Assembly (NCBI GenBank): GCA_009787175.1
Contig: WRGM01000169.1
Location: 1 to 26,475 of the forward strand
DNA: 26,475 nt
Direction: 5' to 3'
Source: Candidatus Bathycorpusculum fermentans
GTDB lineage: Archaea > Thermoproteota > Bathyarchaeia > Bathyarchaeales > Bathycorpusculaceae
This document shows, in pieces, positions 1 through 7,515 of this stretch. Positions within the stretch are counted from its first letter, which is position 1. Each line of letters opens with the position of its first letter. The notes under the pieces were generated by a model, which searched no databases, was not told where the DNA came from, and saw nothing but the letters and a program-made list of their open reading frames with translations. A program made the position numbers and the translations under genes.

Positions 1-132
1 AACCCCATGTCACTTCGCAAACAGCTTGATGAACGTAAACAGCAAGAAGCTTTCACACGTGCCTGCAACCTAAATCTCAAACGCCTATGCTACCTAAACT
101 ACTTAGAGAACATAAACGCAAGAAAAACCTGA
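1..132 (+). CDS. C-terminal fragment of an unidentified protein (possibly)
   Basis: The frame is open from the first base of the window to a TGA at 130-132, so this may be the 3' end of a gene that begins upstream; an ATG at 7 would give a 41-residue product. The visible part is basic and polar (it contains RKQLDERKQQEAF, then two Cys residues and a short Leu/Tyr-rich stretch). I do not recognise a family. The next gene is convergent, which fits a gene ending here. A chance ORF cannot be excluded. Confidence 0.3.
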   Translation, partial: NPMSLRKQLDERKQQEAFTRACNLNLKRLCYLNYLENINARKT

Positions 133-182
133 CACAAATAATATTGTCCCAAAGCCTCCATAAGGAAAAGACTTAAAACGAC

Positions 183-260
183 TTAACCATCGTGAAAGAC
201 CATAGCGAGCACAAGCTCCAAAAAAGCCGCCATTCCCACAGCAATTAAACTCAACATCAT
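183..260 (-). CDS. candidate 25-residue membrane micropeptide
   Basis: This is a 25-codon ORF starting with two consecutive ATGs. GAGG lies 5 nt before the first ATG, a good Shine-Dalgarno position. The product is almost entirely hydrophobic (LSLIAVGMAAFLELVLAMVF) with a short polar end (HDG), so it would be a single membrane helix. It lies 26 nt downstream of the PHP gene on the same strand, so the two could share a transcript. No known family is recognised; the length alone makes this a candidate only. Confidence 0.35.
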   Translation of the reverse strand: MMLSLIAVGMAAFLELVLAMVFHDG

Positions 261-286
261 TCTCGCCTCATTCTTAACAGGCCCAG

Positions 287-967
287 TTAGCTTTTTAGTT
301 TTAAGGCGATCTTGTTGACCATACGTTGTAGTCTTTGAGTTTGTTGTTGTAAGTTAAGTATAAATGGTACTTGTTGTCCGTGAGGTTGACAGTGTCCATG
401 GAGTATAGCTTGGGTAACTGCTTCAATTGTTGGTTCTTTAGCATCAATTGTTGTATAACCGTAACCGATTTGAGGCCCATAATGTGCATCTGTGCCTGCT
501 ACTTGTGGGAGGTTGAATTTTTCAGCGGCGTCTCGGGCTTTTTTGATGCTTTTTTGAAAGGGGAAAGCTCGTGCGTTAATTACTTCTATAGCGTCAAATG
601 CGTTGCATACAGCGTTTTTTAGACTTCCTTTAATGTAGACGTATGGGTGACAGGCTATTGCTATGCCTCCTGCTGTGTGAATGCGTTCTACTGTTTCTAT
701 GGCGGGTAAATTTCGTGGTATAGGCTTATTTATGTTTAATGCTACAATGTGACCGTTACTGCTAGAGATTTCCATGCCGGGGATCACTAGAAAATCTTTG
801 GTTTCCTTAGCAATTTTAATAGCTCCAGTTAAGTAGTTATGGTCAGTTACTGCGACTGCGTTTAGGCCGTTTTTTTTGGCGTAGTAGATAAGATCTTTTG
901 GGGTGATTAGGGAGTCATTTGAGTATGTTGTGTGTACGTGGAGGTCAGCGCGTATTTGGGTGGTCAT
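287..967 (-). CDS. PHP domain metal-dependent phosphoesterase
   Basis: A 226-residue single-domain PHP protein (the family includes histidinol-phosphate phosphatase and the TrpH/YciV phosphatases). The metal-binding motifs are all visible: DLHVHTTYS at residues 9-17, TDHN near 42, an E in GMEIS near 67, a His in NGHIVAL, CHPY near 106 and GTDAHYG near 158. The product is probably a soluble enzyme that removes phosphate from a small molecule or nucleotide; the substrate cannot be read from the sequence. The start is ATG, and the gene lies about 20 nt downstream of MetRS on the same strand, so co-transcription is likely. The C-terminus is Gln/Lys-rich and outside the catalytic core. Confidence 0.85.
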   Translation of the reverse strand: MTTQIRADLHVHTTYSNDSLITPKDLIYYAKKNGLNAVAVTDHNYLTGAIKIAKETKDFLVIPGMEISSSNGHIVALNINKPIPRNLPAIETVERIHTAGGIAIACHPYVYIKGSLKNAVCNAFDAIEVINARAFPFQKSIKKARDAAEKFNLPQVAGTDAHYGPQIGYGYTTIDAKEPTIEAVTQAILHGHCQPHGQQVPFILNLQQQTQRLQRMVNKIALKLKS

Positions 968-988
968 GTGTAGTCCTGCTTTTTGGGG

Positions 989-2683
989 TTATTTTTGTAG
1001 GGTTCCGAGTTTTGAGCGGATTTCTGCTAGTTGTTCGTCTAGTTTTGTTTCGTCAGACTCGATTTTATGGAATAGGGGTGTGGGTTTTGTGATTTTATGT
1101 CCGGTTTCAAGGGGTGTTGTTGCGTCGTTCCATGTGTTGATTTTGGGGGGTAGTTGTAGTGTTTGCCATATTTGTTGTGCTGTTTGGGGTATAAATGGTG
1201 CTGATACGACTGTTGCGGCTTTGACTATTTGTGTGGCGATGTAGAATATTGTGCCGGCTTTTTCTTTGTCGGTTTTCATAAGGTTCCAGGGTTCTTTGGT
1301 GTTTAGGTATTGGTTGCCGATTCTGCTTATGCTAATTAGGGTGTTAGCGGCGGCTTGTAGGTTTCCTGTTTCTATTTCTTTTGCGGTTTGTTGTACTTTT
1401 GTTTTAACTATGTCAAGTATAGCTTGATCGTCTGTGTCAAGTTTTGTTGGTGTGGGGATTGTGTTTTCGAATTTGCTATTTATGAAGGATAGGGTGCGGT
1501 GTATAAAGTTGCCAAATGTGTCGTTTAGGTCAGCGTTTATTTTTTCTGTAAATGTATTCCAAGTAAAGTTTGTGTCTTTGCTTTCGGGTCGGTTTGCTAT
1601 TAGGTAGAAGCGCCAGTAGTCTACGGGGAACATTTCTAAGGCTTCATCTATCCATATGCCGATGCGTCTGCTTTTTGAGGCTTTTTGTCCGTGGAATTGT
1701 AGGAATTCTGTGGCTGAAACATTCCAGGGTAGATTGTAGTTTTGGTTTGAGGCTATAAGTAATGCGGGTAGTATTATGGTATGGAATGGTATGTTGTCTT
1801 TTCCTACGAAATAGAGGGTTTTAGCGTCCTTATTTAACCAAAAGTCTCTCCATTTTTCCGGCTGCGCGGTCTGTTGAGTCTGTTCTATAGCAGCGGATAT
1901 GTAGCCTAGGACGGCGTCTATCCAGACGTATATGGTTTTCCCTTCGGCATTTTTGAAGGGTGCAGGGATGCCCCAGTCTATGTCTCGTGTAACGGCTCGG
2001 GGTTTTAGTCCTTCTTTTATCCAGTTTAAACTAAAATTTTTCACATTAGCAGGCAATTGTTGATTATTTTTTATATACTCACTTAGGGGTTCTGCTAATT
2101 TTGTAAGGTCTATATACCAATGCCTAGTTGTTTTAACTGTTGGCGTATTTTTACATATTATACAGTATGGCTCTACTATTGATGTAGGCTCTAAGAGTTT
2201 GCCGCATACGTCGCATTGGTCTCCCCGAGCTTTTTCAGCGCCGCAGTGGGGGCATTTGCCTTCTACGAAACGGTCAGGCAAGAAGCGCTGATCATGCTCG
2301 CAGTAGAGCATTTGCGTGTCTTGTTCAAAGATGTAACCGTTTTTTTGGATTTCAAGAAGAGTTTTTTGAACAAAATCCTTATGCACCGAGCTCTCAGTAC
2401 AAGTATAATTATCATAAGAGATATTCCATTGTTTAAAGAGCTCTAAAACTTTGGCATGATTACGCTGTGTCAACTCTTTAGGAGTTATACCACATTTCAA
2501 CGCTTCGACTTCAATAGGTGTACCGTGCTCATCTGAACCACTAACAAATAGCACATCATCACCCTTTAAACGGTAATACCTAGCGGTAACATCAGCAGAT
2601 AAAGCAGAACCGACAAGGTTTCCCAAATGAGGAGTTACATTAATGTAAGGCCAAGCAGAGGTAACTAAAACTTTTTCAGGCAA
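989..2683 (-). CDS. metG: methionine-tRNA ligase
   Basis: A class I aminoacyl-tRNA synthetase that charges tRNA-Met. HLGN at residues 19-22 is the HIGH signature; KASKS in FHGQKASKSRR is the KMSKS loop. The connecting-peptide zinc knuckles are present (CEHD, CPHCG, CDVCG, CIICK; residues about 128-178), as are GSDEHGTP and the substrate region WIDAVLGY. At 564 residues it stops after the anticodon-binding helical domain and lacks the C-terminal EMAPII-like tRNA-binding domain found in many MetRS. The start is a TTG with GGAG 7 nt upstream; an ATG 13 nt further upstream is out of frame and soon reaches a stop, and looks like part of the Shine-Dalgarno sequence. Confidence 0.95.
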   Translation of the reverse strand: MPEKVLVTSAWPYINVTPHLGNLVGSALSADVTARYYRLKGDDVLFVSGSDEHGTPIEVEALKCGITPKELTQRNHAKVLELFKQWNISYDNYTCTESSVHKDFVQKTLLEIQKNGYIFEQDTQMLYCEHDQRFLPDRFVEGKCPHCGAEKARGDQCDVCGKLLEPTSIVEPYCIICKNTPTVKTTRHWYIDLTKLAEPLSEYIKNNQQLPANVKNFSLNWIKEGLKPRAVTRDIDWGIPAPFKNAEGKTIYVWIDAVLGYISAAIEQTQQTAQPEKWRDFWLNKDAKTLYFVGKDNIPFHTIILPALLIASNQNYNLPWNVSATEFLQFHGQKASKSRRIGIWIDEALEMFPVDYWRFYLIANRPESKDTNFTWNTFTEKINADLNDTFGNFIHRTLSFINSKFENTIPTPTKLDTDDQAILDIVKTKVQQTAKEIETGNLQAAANTLISISRIGNQYLNTKEPWNLMKTDKEKAGTIFYIATQIVKAATVVSAPFIPQTAQQIWQTLQLPPKINTWNDATTPLETGHKITKPTPLFHKIESDETKLDEQLAEIRSKLGTLQK

Positions 2684-2707
2684 ACTAGATCTCCATCAAA
2701 CATTAAA

Positions 2708-2730
2708 CGATAGCCTTATTAAAAATTTTT
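2708..2730 (-). promoter_or_regulatory. probable TATA-box region for metG
   Basis: The minus strand reads AAAAATTTTTAATAAGGC here, an A/T-rich TATA-like element about 30-45 nt upstream of the metG TTG start. It lies in the 129-nt gap between the divergent metG and zinc-ribbon genes. Assignment is by composition and position only. Confidence 0.35.
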
Positions 2731-2812
2731 ATCAAACAAAACCATTTTAGCGACAACCACATGTTAGCAAGACTTAAATTAGCTTACAAACATATCTAAA
2801 ACAGGTAACAAC

Positions 2813-3166
2813 ATGCCCTACTGTAGAAAATGCGGAACACAATTAGCCACAGACGCACTATACTGCTACAAATGCGGAACACCCACAACCACGCCAACAC
2901 AACCGCCACAGCCTACAGCTACTGCTCCAATAAGTCGACCAGCAAGTGTACAAGAGAACGCTTCAGGTAAACCTGTGTATAAAGACACATTATTCATACT
3001 CATCCTATCTACATTAATAATTACCATAATAGCTCTGATAATAGTTGCTACTTTAGTGCATTGGACTTTAGATATAAATACTCAAAATCTTTTTGAATCA
3101 CCAAGAACAAACAGGGTAAACTTGAATATACAAGAACTTGTAAACAACAGTTACATGTTACACTAA
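2813..3166 (+). CDS. N-terminal zinc-ribbon, single-pass membrane protein
   Basis: A 117-residue protein. Residues 1-24 form a zinc ribbon of the type common in archaeal membrane proteins (YCRKCG, then YCYKCG: C-x2-C, 12 residues, C-x2-C). A Pro/Thr-rich linker covers about 26-55, a strong membrane helix about 60-83 (FILILSTLIITIIALIIVA), and a 33-residue tail follows. The zinc ribbon is expected in the cytoplasm with the tail outside. GGTAAC lies upstream of the ATG. It is divergent from metG. The role is unknown; proteins of this layout are often called zinc-ribbon domain-containing. Confidence 0.75.
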   Translation: MPYCRKCGTQLATDALYCYKCGTPTTTPTQPPQPTATAPISRPASVQENASGKPVYKDTLFILILSTLIITIIALIIVATLVHWTLDINTQNLFESPRTNRVNLNIQELVNNSYMLH

Positions 3167-3297
3167 GACCTCCCTTATGGCAATAGCAGTATAAACAGGA
3201 TATATGCTGAAATTTAACGGGTTTTTGAAACAAACACTCAGATCAACCTTCAATAATTTGTGCGGTCTACTATTTTCATCAGGCTATTTTGGTAGAG

Positions 3298-3305
3298 TTT
3301 TTAAG
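3298..3305 (+). promoter_or_regulatory. TATA-box candidate (TTTTTAAG) for the alpha/beta hydrolase
   Basis: GAGTTTTTAAGGG is an archaeal TATA-like element. The same octamer precedes the glycosylase gene at 4000. A transcription start would fall near 3325-3330, which means the hydrolase start must be downstream of that, agreeing with a start at 3361 and against the first in-frame ATG at 3289. Confidence 0.45.
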
Positions 3306-3360
3306 GGTTTGTAGAGTTAACATATGCACATATACAGGTTGTTTGTTATGGAAAAAAAAG

Positions 3361-3954
3361 TTGAGCCTTAATGGTTATAGATGTTCTATGCTTGTCAATA
3401 AGGTGCTAGGTGTTCCAATTGTTTTTCTGCATGGTTTATCTTATAATATTGGTATCTGGCAACGTTTGGGTGTAACTGATTTGCTTGACGAGAAACATGT
3501 TCCCTACATTGCTCTTGATATGCCATATGGCGAAAAGAGTCTCTGTAAGCCTAAAACTCGTGATGTAGAAAAGAATGTATCTTTTGTTTACGATGTTATC
3601 GAGAATGTTTTTGGCGGGTTTATTTCTCCTGTTTTAGTGGGTGCAAGCATTGGTGGATATATAGCGCTCCAGTTTGCTTCTCGTTTTCCAGTAAAAGGTC
3701 TTGTACTAGTTGGACCTGCTCGTGTGTTTGAAGAACAGCTATTACAGTCTTATGATAGTTTCAAGTTTCCGTCAACTATACTTTGGGGTTCAGAAGATAG
3801 CAGCATTGCAAGTGAAGATATGCGAACATTAGCAGCCAAGTTACCCAATTCTAAATTGATTATTTATCAGGGAGCAAAACATTCGGCTTACAAGGACTGC
3901 CCAGAGAGGTTTAAACATGATTTACTTGAACTTTATGTGAAAGCTGAAGCGTAA
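3361..3954 (+). CDS. alpha/beta-fold hydrolase
   Basis: A small alpha/beta hydrolase of about 197 residues, with FLHGLS near the N-terminus (oxyanion region), the nucleophile elbow GASIGG, the acid-residue region WGSEDSSI and the catalytic His in AKHSAY. It is an esterase or peptidase-like enzyme; the substrate is unknown. The frame is open from 3289, but I prefer the TTG at 3361, giving an N-terminus MSLNGYRCSML directly ahead of the first strand, because the sequence upstream does not resemble the family and overlaps the TATA-like box. An ATG at 3348 followed by eight A's is out of frame by one base; losing one A would give an ATG start reading MEKKLSLNGY. Confidence 0.75.
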   Translation: MSLNGYRCSMLVNKVLGVPIVFLHGLSYNIGIWQRLGVTDLLDEKHVPYIALDMPYGEKSLCKPKTRDVEKNVSFVYDVIENVFGGFISPVLVGASIGGYIALQFASRFPVKGLVLVGPARVFEEQLLQSYDSFKFPSTILWGSEDSSIASEDMRTLAAKLPNSKLIIYQGAKHSAYKDCPERFKHDLLELYVKAEA

Positions 3955-3999
3955 AAACGTGTGTATAAATGAAAAATCCATTTACCCTGGGTCACGAAG

Positions 4000-4007
4000 T
4001 TTTTAAG
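4000..4007 (+). promoter_or_regulatory. TATA-box candidate (TTTTTAAG) for the uracil-DNA glycosylase gene
   Basis: GAAGTTTTTAAGAAC lies about 42 nt upstream of the TTG start, so transcription should begin near 4027-4033. The octamer is the same as at 3298-3305. Confidence 0.4.
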
Positions 4008-4041
4008 AACCTAAATATGCAATATGTAATGGCTGGTTATC

Positions 4042-4542
4042 TTGTCGCTTGAAGATATTGTTTTACAGGTTCAAGAATGTAGAAAATGTCGTTTATGGCA
4101 AACCGCTACGCAGGGTGTTCCAGGTGAGGGCCCTATTGATGCTAAAGTTATGTTTGTTGGACAAAATCCTGGTTCGGAAGAGGATAAAACGGGCAGACCA
4201 TTTGTTGGTAGGGCGGGAAAGTTTTTAACAAAAACTCTTGCCGAGTTTGGTATAAAGCGTGAAGAAGTATACATTACAAATATTGTTAAGCATACGTCAC
4301 CAGAGAATCGTAAACCGTATCCTGATGAAGTTGCCGCTTGTTTGCCATATTTGATACAGCAGATTAAGATAATTAAACCAAAAGTTGTTGTGTTACTTGG
4401 GGCAAGTGCGAAGGAAACGCCACGTGTTGACGGTGTAAAATATTTTGAGATTGTACATCCTTCAGCAGCTATGCGATTTACTAAAATGCGAGAGAAATTT
4501 AGAGCACAAATTACTGAACTTGCAGATCAAATTAAAACATGA
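4042..4542 (+). CDS. uracil-DNA glycosylase, family 4-like (divergent)
   Basis: A DNA-repair glycosylase that removes uracil from DNA, recognised by VGQNPGSEED (40-48), GRPFVGRAGKFL (51-62), TNIVK (79-83) and the HPSAAMR motif (139-145). Cys13 and Cys16 (CRKC) and Cys100 match three of the four iron-sulfur ligands of family 4, but the position usually held by the third Cys is His84. Motif 1 is GQNPG rather than the family-4 GEAPG and resembles the GINPG of family 2. The segment between the LGA strand and the HPS motif is about 20 residues shorter than in the family. The start is TTG (MSLEDIVLQ); the ATG at 4029 is out of frame. It ends 13 nt from a convergent gene. Confidence 0.8.
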   Translation: MSLEDIVLQVQECRKCRLWQTATQGVPGEGPIDAKVMFVGQNPGSEEDKTGRPFVGRAGKFLTKTLAEFGIKREEVYITNIVKHTSPENRKPYPDEVAACLPYLIQQIKIIKPKVVVLLGASAKETPRVDGVKYFEIVHPSAAMRFTKMREKFRAQITELADQIKT

Positions 4543-4555
4543 GTTGGTAATTTTG

Positions 4556-5050
4556 TTAGAGTGTTGCAAACAGGTCTGTTAGTATTGATTCTATCTGATC
4601 TGCGGTTTTTTTAAGTTCAGTTGTTATTGTTTCTCCGAGTTCAACGTTTTTTGGCTGGATTAGAAGTAATGCTATTTTAGAGTTTGTGAATTTTTTAAGG
4701 TAAGTGTTAAACATTTGTAATGGTAAGGCGTGTGTGGTAAATGTTGAAAGATTTTCTAGTTGTTCGGGGAAAACTAGTTGTGTTTCTCCCGGTGTTAGAT
4801 TTAGCATTGCGGCATCAATTAATAGTACATGTGAGGGGTTGAATGCTTCGATTTCGAGTAAATAGTTTTCAGGTACGGTTTCGCATTCGATTAAGTATAC
4901 GTTGTTTGAGAGTTTGTTTTGTAGTTGTTGAACGATTTTTGTGCCTATGAAGTCATCGTTGCGTATGGGGTTGCCTATGCCTGCGATAACTATGCGGGTA
5001 GCATTGTTAGACCAGTTTTTGAGTTGGTTATAGATTTCTGTAGATGTCAT
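4556..5050 (-). CDS. hydrogenase maturation protease (HycI family)
   Basis: A [NiFe]-hydrogenase large-subunit C-terminal processing endopeptidase of about 164 residues. It shows the family N-terminus IVIAGIGNPIRNDDFIG (metal-ligand Asp), an acidic residue in IECETVPEN, the strand VLLIDAA and THALPLQM with the third metal ligand His. These enzymes cleave the precursor after nickel insertion, so the organism should carry a [NiFe] hydrogenase elsewhere; none is in this window. I start at the ATG at 5050; a GTG nine bases upstream is also possible. No clear Shine-Dalgarno sequence. It lies downstream of the endonuclease gene on the same strand. Confidence 0.85.
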   Translation of the reverse strand: MTSTEIYNQLKNWSNNATRIVIAGIGNPIRNDDFIGTKIVQQLQNKLSNNVYLIECETVPENYLLEIEAFNPSHVLLIDAAMLNLTPGETQLVFPEQLENLSTFTTHALPLQMFNTYLKKFTNSKIALLLIQPKNVELGETITTELKKTADQIESILTDLFATL

Positions 5051-5098
5051 AAAGTGCACAAAAATGTTAAATGTTGTATGTAAGAAAAATGTTGTTGT

Positions 5099-5449
5099 TT
5101 ATTCTTCGTCTAAGCCTATGAATCGTCGTATTGTTTCAACGATTTCATCAGTTTCTGTGGGTGTTAATGGTGGTTCGTATGGAATACGTAGTACATCCCA
5201 GCCGCGTTGTTCGAGTAAGTCAACGATTTCTTGATCTTTTTGCTGCTGTTTATCTTTATTGTGGACGGGTATTCCATCGAGATAAACGGCTTTTTTGAGT
5301 TCGAACCAGCAGAAGTCAGGGATTGTTGCTCTTAAAATTATGGGTTTTTGTGTTACCATACCATATGTTAGCCCGGCTGTGCTTAAGGCTGAAAAAACGC
5401 TGATTTCGCCTTTACTAACTTTTGGATACATGTGTTTTTTGTAACTCAC
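5099..5449 (-). CDS. Vsr/DUF559-like PD-(D/E)XK endonuclease-fold protein
   Basis: A 116-residue protein with the restriction-endonuclease-like layout of very-short-patch-repair and DUF559 proteins: Glu15 in SKGEISVF, PDF with Asp45, the strand AVYLDG ending at 59, His63, a Gln/Lys/Asp helix and GWDVLRIPYE (83-92). In DUF559 proteins the strand is usually (I/V)E(I/V)DG and in Vsr FTHG; here Leu57 sits where Glu or Thr is expected, so nuclease activity is uncertain. It could act in mismatch repair or be a degraded homing-type nuclease. The start is GTG; an ATG six codons on is an alternative. A TATA-like TATTTATATG lies about 40 nt upstream. Confidence 0.65.
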   Translation of the reverse strand: MSYKKHMYPKVSKGEISVFSALSTAGLTYGMVTQKPIILRATIPDFCWFELKKAVYLDGIPVHNKDKQQQKDQEIVDLLEQRGWDVLRIPYEPPLTPTETDEIVETIRRFIGLDEE

Positions 5450-5654
5450 TGTTAACTACCAGAACCATATTAGCGGGCAAAAAGCGCATATAAATACAAA
5501 GTTTATCCGTCAATACAGAGGGGTAGAGGGATTAGTTAAAGTGGAAATGAACCCGTTTAACCTGTAATGTTATTTATTCTGAAAATGTTGTTTTTTAGCA
5601 ATAGAGTAAGGAATAAAAGGTAATTTTTATCTTCACATAGCTACGCTGTGCGTT

Positions 5655-6395
5655 TTATAGCTTTAATTGTTCAACTATGTTTGATAGTACTGTACCTATG
5701 TTTTCGTGTATGACGATGTCAGCGTGTTTATCGTATGCTGTTTCGCTTTTGTTGATAAGTACTATTTTATTGCCATGGAAGTATTGTAGAAGTCCAGCGG
5801 CGGGGTAAACGTTTAGAGATGTGCCACCGATGATAAGGCATTCTGCGGTTGCGATAGCCTCTGTTGCTGTCTGCAAAACGTTAGGGTCAAGTTGTTCTTC
5901 GTATAGGACAACGTCAGGTCGTACTGTGCCGTTTTTGCATTTTTTGCATTTTGGTATATATCCGTTGCAGTTTTCAGGTTTTAGTATGTATTGTAAATCG
6001 TGTTTTTCGCCGCAGCTTATGCAGTATTGTCGATTATTTGAGCCATGGAGTTCTAAAACATTTACGCTTCCTGCTGCTTGATGTAACCCGTCAATGTTTT
6101 GCGTTATTACAGTGGATAAGAAACCGGCTTTTTCTAGCTTTGCAAGGGCGATATGTGCAACGTTTGGTTTTGCATTTATATGTATTAGGTTTTGTTTGTA
6201 GTATTGAAAAAACAATTCAGGCTTTTTGTTAAAAAATGTGTGACCTAAAAGTTCTTCAGGTAAATGCCCGTAAAAATTTTGCGCCATGTACAAACCGTTG
6301 CTTGAACGGAAATCAGGAATATTACTCTCCGTTGACACACCTGCCCCACCAAAAAACACTGTGCATTTACTATTTTTGAGTATATCTGCAAACAT
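5655..6395 (-). CDS. cobB: Sir2-family NAD-dependent protein deacylase
   Basis: A 246-residue sirtuin, typical of the bacterial/archaeal class. It carries GGAGVSTESNIPDFRS (16-31) for NAD binding, TQNIDGLHQAAG (about 98-109), the catalytic His in ELHG, two zinc-binding pairs (YCISCG and CKKCKNG), RPDVVLYEE and IGGTSLNVYPA, ending with an INKS cofactor motif. It removes acetyl or longer acyl groups from lysines using NAD; archaeal homologues act on Alba and other proteins. It lies about 60 nt downstream of the diphthine ligase gene on the same strand. ATG start. Confidence 0.93.
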   Translation of the reverse strand: MFADILKNSKCTVFFGGAGVSTESNIPDFRSSNGLYMAQNFYGHLPEELLGHTFFNKKPELFFQYYKQNLIHINAKPNVAHIALAKLEKAGFLSTVITQNIDGLHQAAGSVNVLELHGSNNRQYCISCGEKHDLQYILKPENCNGYIPKCKKCKNGTVRPDVVLYEEQLDPNVLQTATEAIATAECLIIGGTSLNVYPAAGLLQYFHGNKIVLINKSETAYDKHADIVIHENIGTVLSNIVEQLKL

Positions 6396-6456
6396 AACAC
6401 TTTAACCGTTAACCAACTTGTTAAATGTTACACACTGCGGCTATAGTTACAGGAGA

Positions 6457-7140
6457 TCATTTAGGAGCCAGTTTTGCCTGTTTAATTACAAAAACTCCAG
6501 AGGTACGATTCCAGACAATCTCAGAGGTTATTATTTCAATTTTCTGCTTAAACATGGGTGCATCTAAAACGGTGGTCTCTATTTCACCACCCTCACCTGT
6601 AATGCTAATGCCATATTTTTCAGACAAACTCGAAAGGCGTTCAATAACATCATTGTCTAACTGTTTTCCTAACCAAGACTCATCAAGAGGATAAGCAAAA
6701 ACGCCAGAGATAACCACTTGAAAACTATGTGCAAGCAACTCTTCAAGCAGCCCACGCTGATTACACCACCATAAAGGGTTAAAACATTCCAAACCCAGCT
6801 TATCACAAATCCTTTGAATACGATACGTTTGATAAGCAGACTCTACAGCACCAGTAACCACACCTTCAATACCAAAACGAGCTTTAGCCTGCAAAATAGC
6901 AGCCTCCAAATCAGCAAGCTCCTCCTCTTTACAACCAGCAGTATCTACCGAAACCAACGGCAAATCTAAGCATTGAGCCTGTAACGCTGTAATACCCACA
7001 TTAGGTGTATGAAACATGTAACTCTCCGGGTTTTTTGAAACAACCGTTATTAAACAAGCTATCTGCTGCCCTTTTTCTGCCATCAAATGCAGAGCAAGCG
7101 TAGAATCCTTGCCACCGGAAAATAACACACCAAGCTTCAT
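6457..7140 (-). CDS. diphthine-ammonia ligase (Dph6 family)
   Basis: A 227-residue ATP pyrophosphatase that performs the last step of diphthamide synthesis on elongation factor 2, amidating diphthine. FSGGKDSTLAL (8-18) is the PP-loop; later motifs typical of the family are TGAVESAYQTYRI, NPLWW, GEGGEIETTVLDAPMF and a Y/P-rich loop. The length agrees with archaeal single-domain members, without the RidA-like repeats of eukaryotes. ATG start with no Shine-Dalgarno sequence visible, so the message may be leaderless. It is followed by the sirtuin gene. Confidence 0.9.
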   Translation of the reverse strand: MKLGVLFSGGKDSTLALHLMAEKGQQIACLITVVSKNPESYMFHTPNVGITALQAQCLDLPLVSVDTAGCKEEELADLEAAILQAKARFGIEGVVTGAVESAYQTYRIQRICDKLGLECFNPLWWCNQRGLLEELLAHSFQVVISGVFAYPLDESWLGKQLDNDVIERLSSLSEKYGISITGEGGEIETTVLDAPMFKQKIEIITSEIVWNRTSGVFVIKQAKLAPK

Positions 7141-7194
7141 AGATAATTATTAACAGTTGAACATACATATACATTTTTCAAAAAGCTCAAACTA

Positions 7195-7365
7195 TTAAAA
7201 TAAGACATAATGAAGCTTTGAACAAAAATCACGGTTTCTTCTGTTTAAATGCCCATACAATCGAGTATCATTACTGACTAACTCACAAAACGCTTTGCTA
7301 TAGCCTCCAACTTTTCGCAGCTTTGGAACAAAGGCTAGTCTTTGAGAATTACTATGTATGCTCAT
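7195..7365 (-). CDS. small ORF translationally coupled to the DUF2080-like gene
   Basis: A 56-codon ORF whose ATG overlaps the stop of the upstream gene as ATGA, the usual sign of translational coupling. The product is basic (RLAFVPKLRKVGGYSKAF, later HLNRRNRDFC) and of unknown family. DUF2080-type genes are commonly found just ahead of transposase genes in archaea, so this may be the remnant of a transposase N-terminus, but I cannot match it to one. Confidence 0.35.
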   Translation of the reverse strand: MSIHSNSQRLAFVPKLRKVGGYSKAFCELVSNDTRLYGHLNRRNRDFCSKLHYVLF

Positions 7366-7496
7366 TTACCGAGTAATCTTTTTGATACACCAACTTTGGC
7401 TGAATCCCCAAACGGTGTTACCTTACTCTCATAAACAACCTCAACACTTTCAGTAACTGCAAAATCTTCAGACTTAAACGCTATTCTTCTTGGCAT
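7362..7496 (-). CDS. small DUF2080-like protein, apparently cut short
   Basis: A 44-residue protein with the motif VTPFGDSAKVGVSKRLLGK at its end. This resembles the archaeal DUF2080 or transposon-associated small proteins, which have a V-x-P-F-G-x-S-A-x-V-x-V-P-K...GK core and probably an AbrB-like beta fold. Known members usually continue with a further strand after GK; here the stop follows directly, and the usual Pro before Lys is Ser, so it may be a decayed copy. It lies 20 nt downstream of MEMO and overlaps the next ORF by 4 nt. The family assignment is from memory of the motif. Confidence 0.5.
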   Translation of the reverse strand: MPRRIAFKSEDFAVTESVEVVYESKVTPFGDSAKVGVSKRLLGK

Positions 7497-7515
7497 AACA
7501 ATATACTATCAACAT

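Noticed and set aside
2684..2700. Upstream ATG as start of MetRS
   Set aside because: It is out of frame and meets TAG after three codons; it appears to be part of the Shine-Dalgarno region for the TTG.
3289..3360. Longer N-terminus for the alpha/beta hydrolase from the ATG at 3289
   Set aside because: It overlaps the TATA-like box and does not look like the family; the TTG at 3361 gives a normal N-terminus.
5295..5307. GTTCGAACC-like tract resembling a tRNA T-arm
   Set aside because: It lies within the endonuclease-fold gene and has no acceptor or anticodon stem around it.
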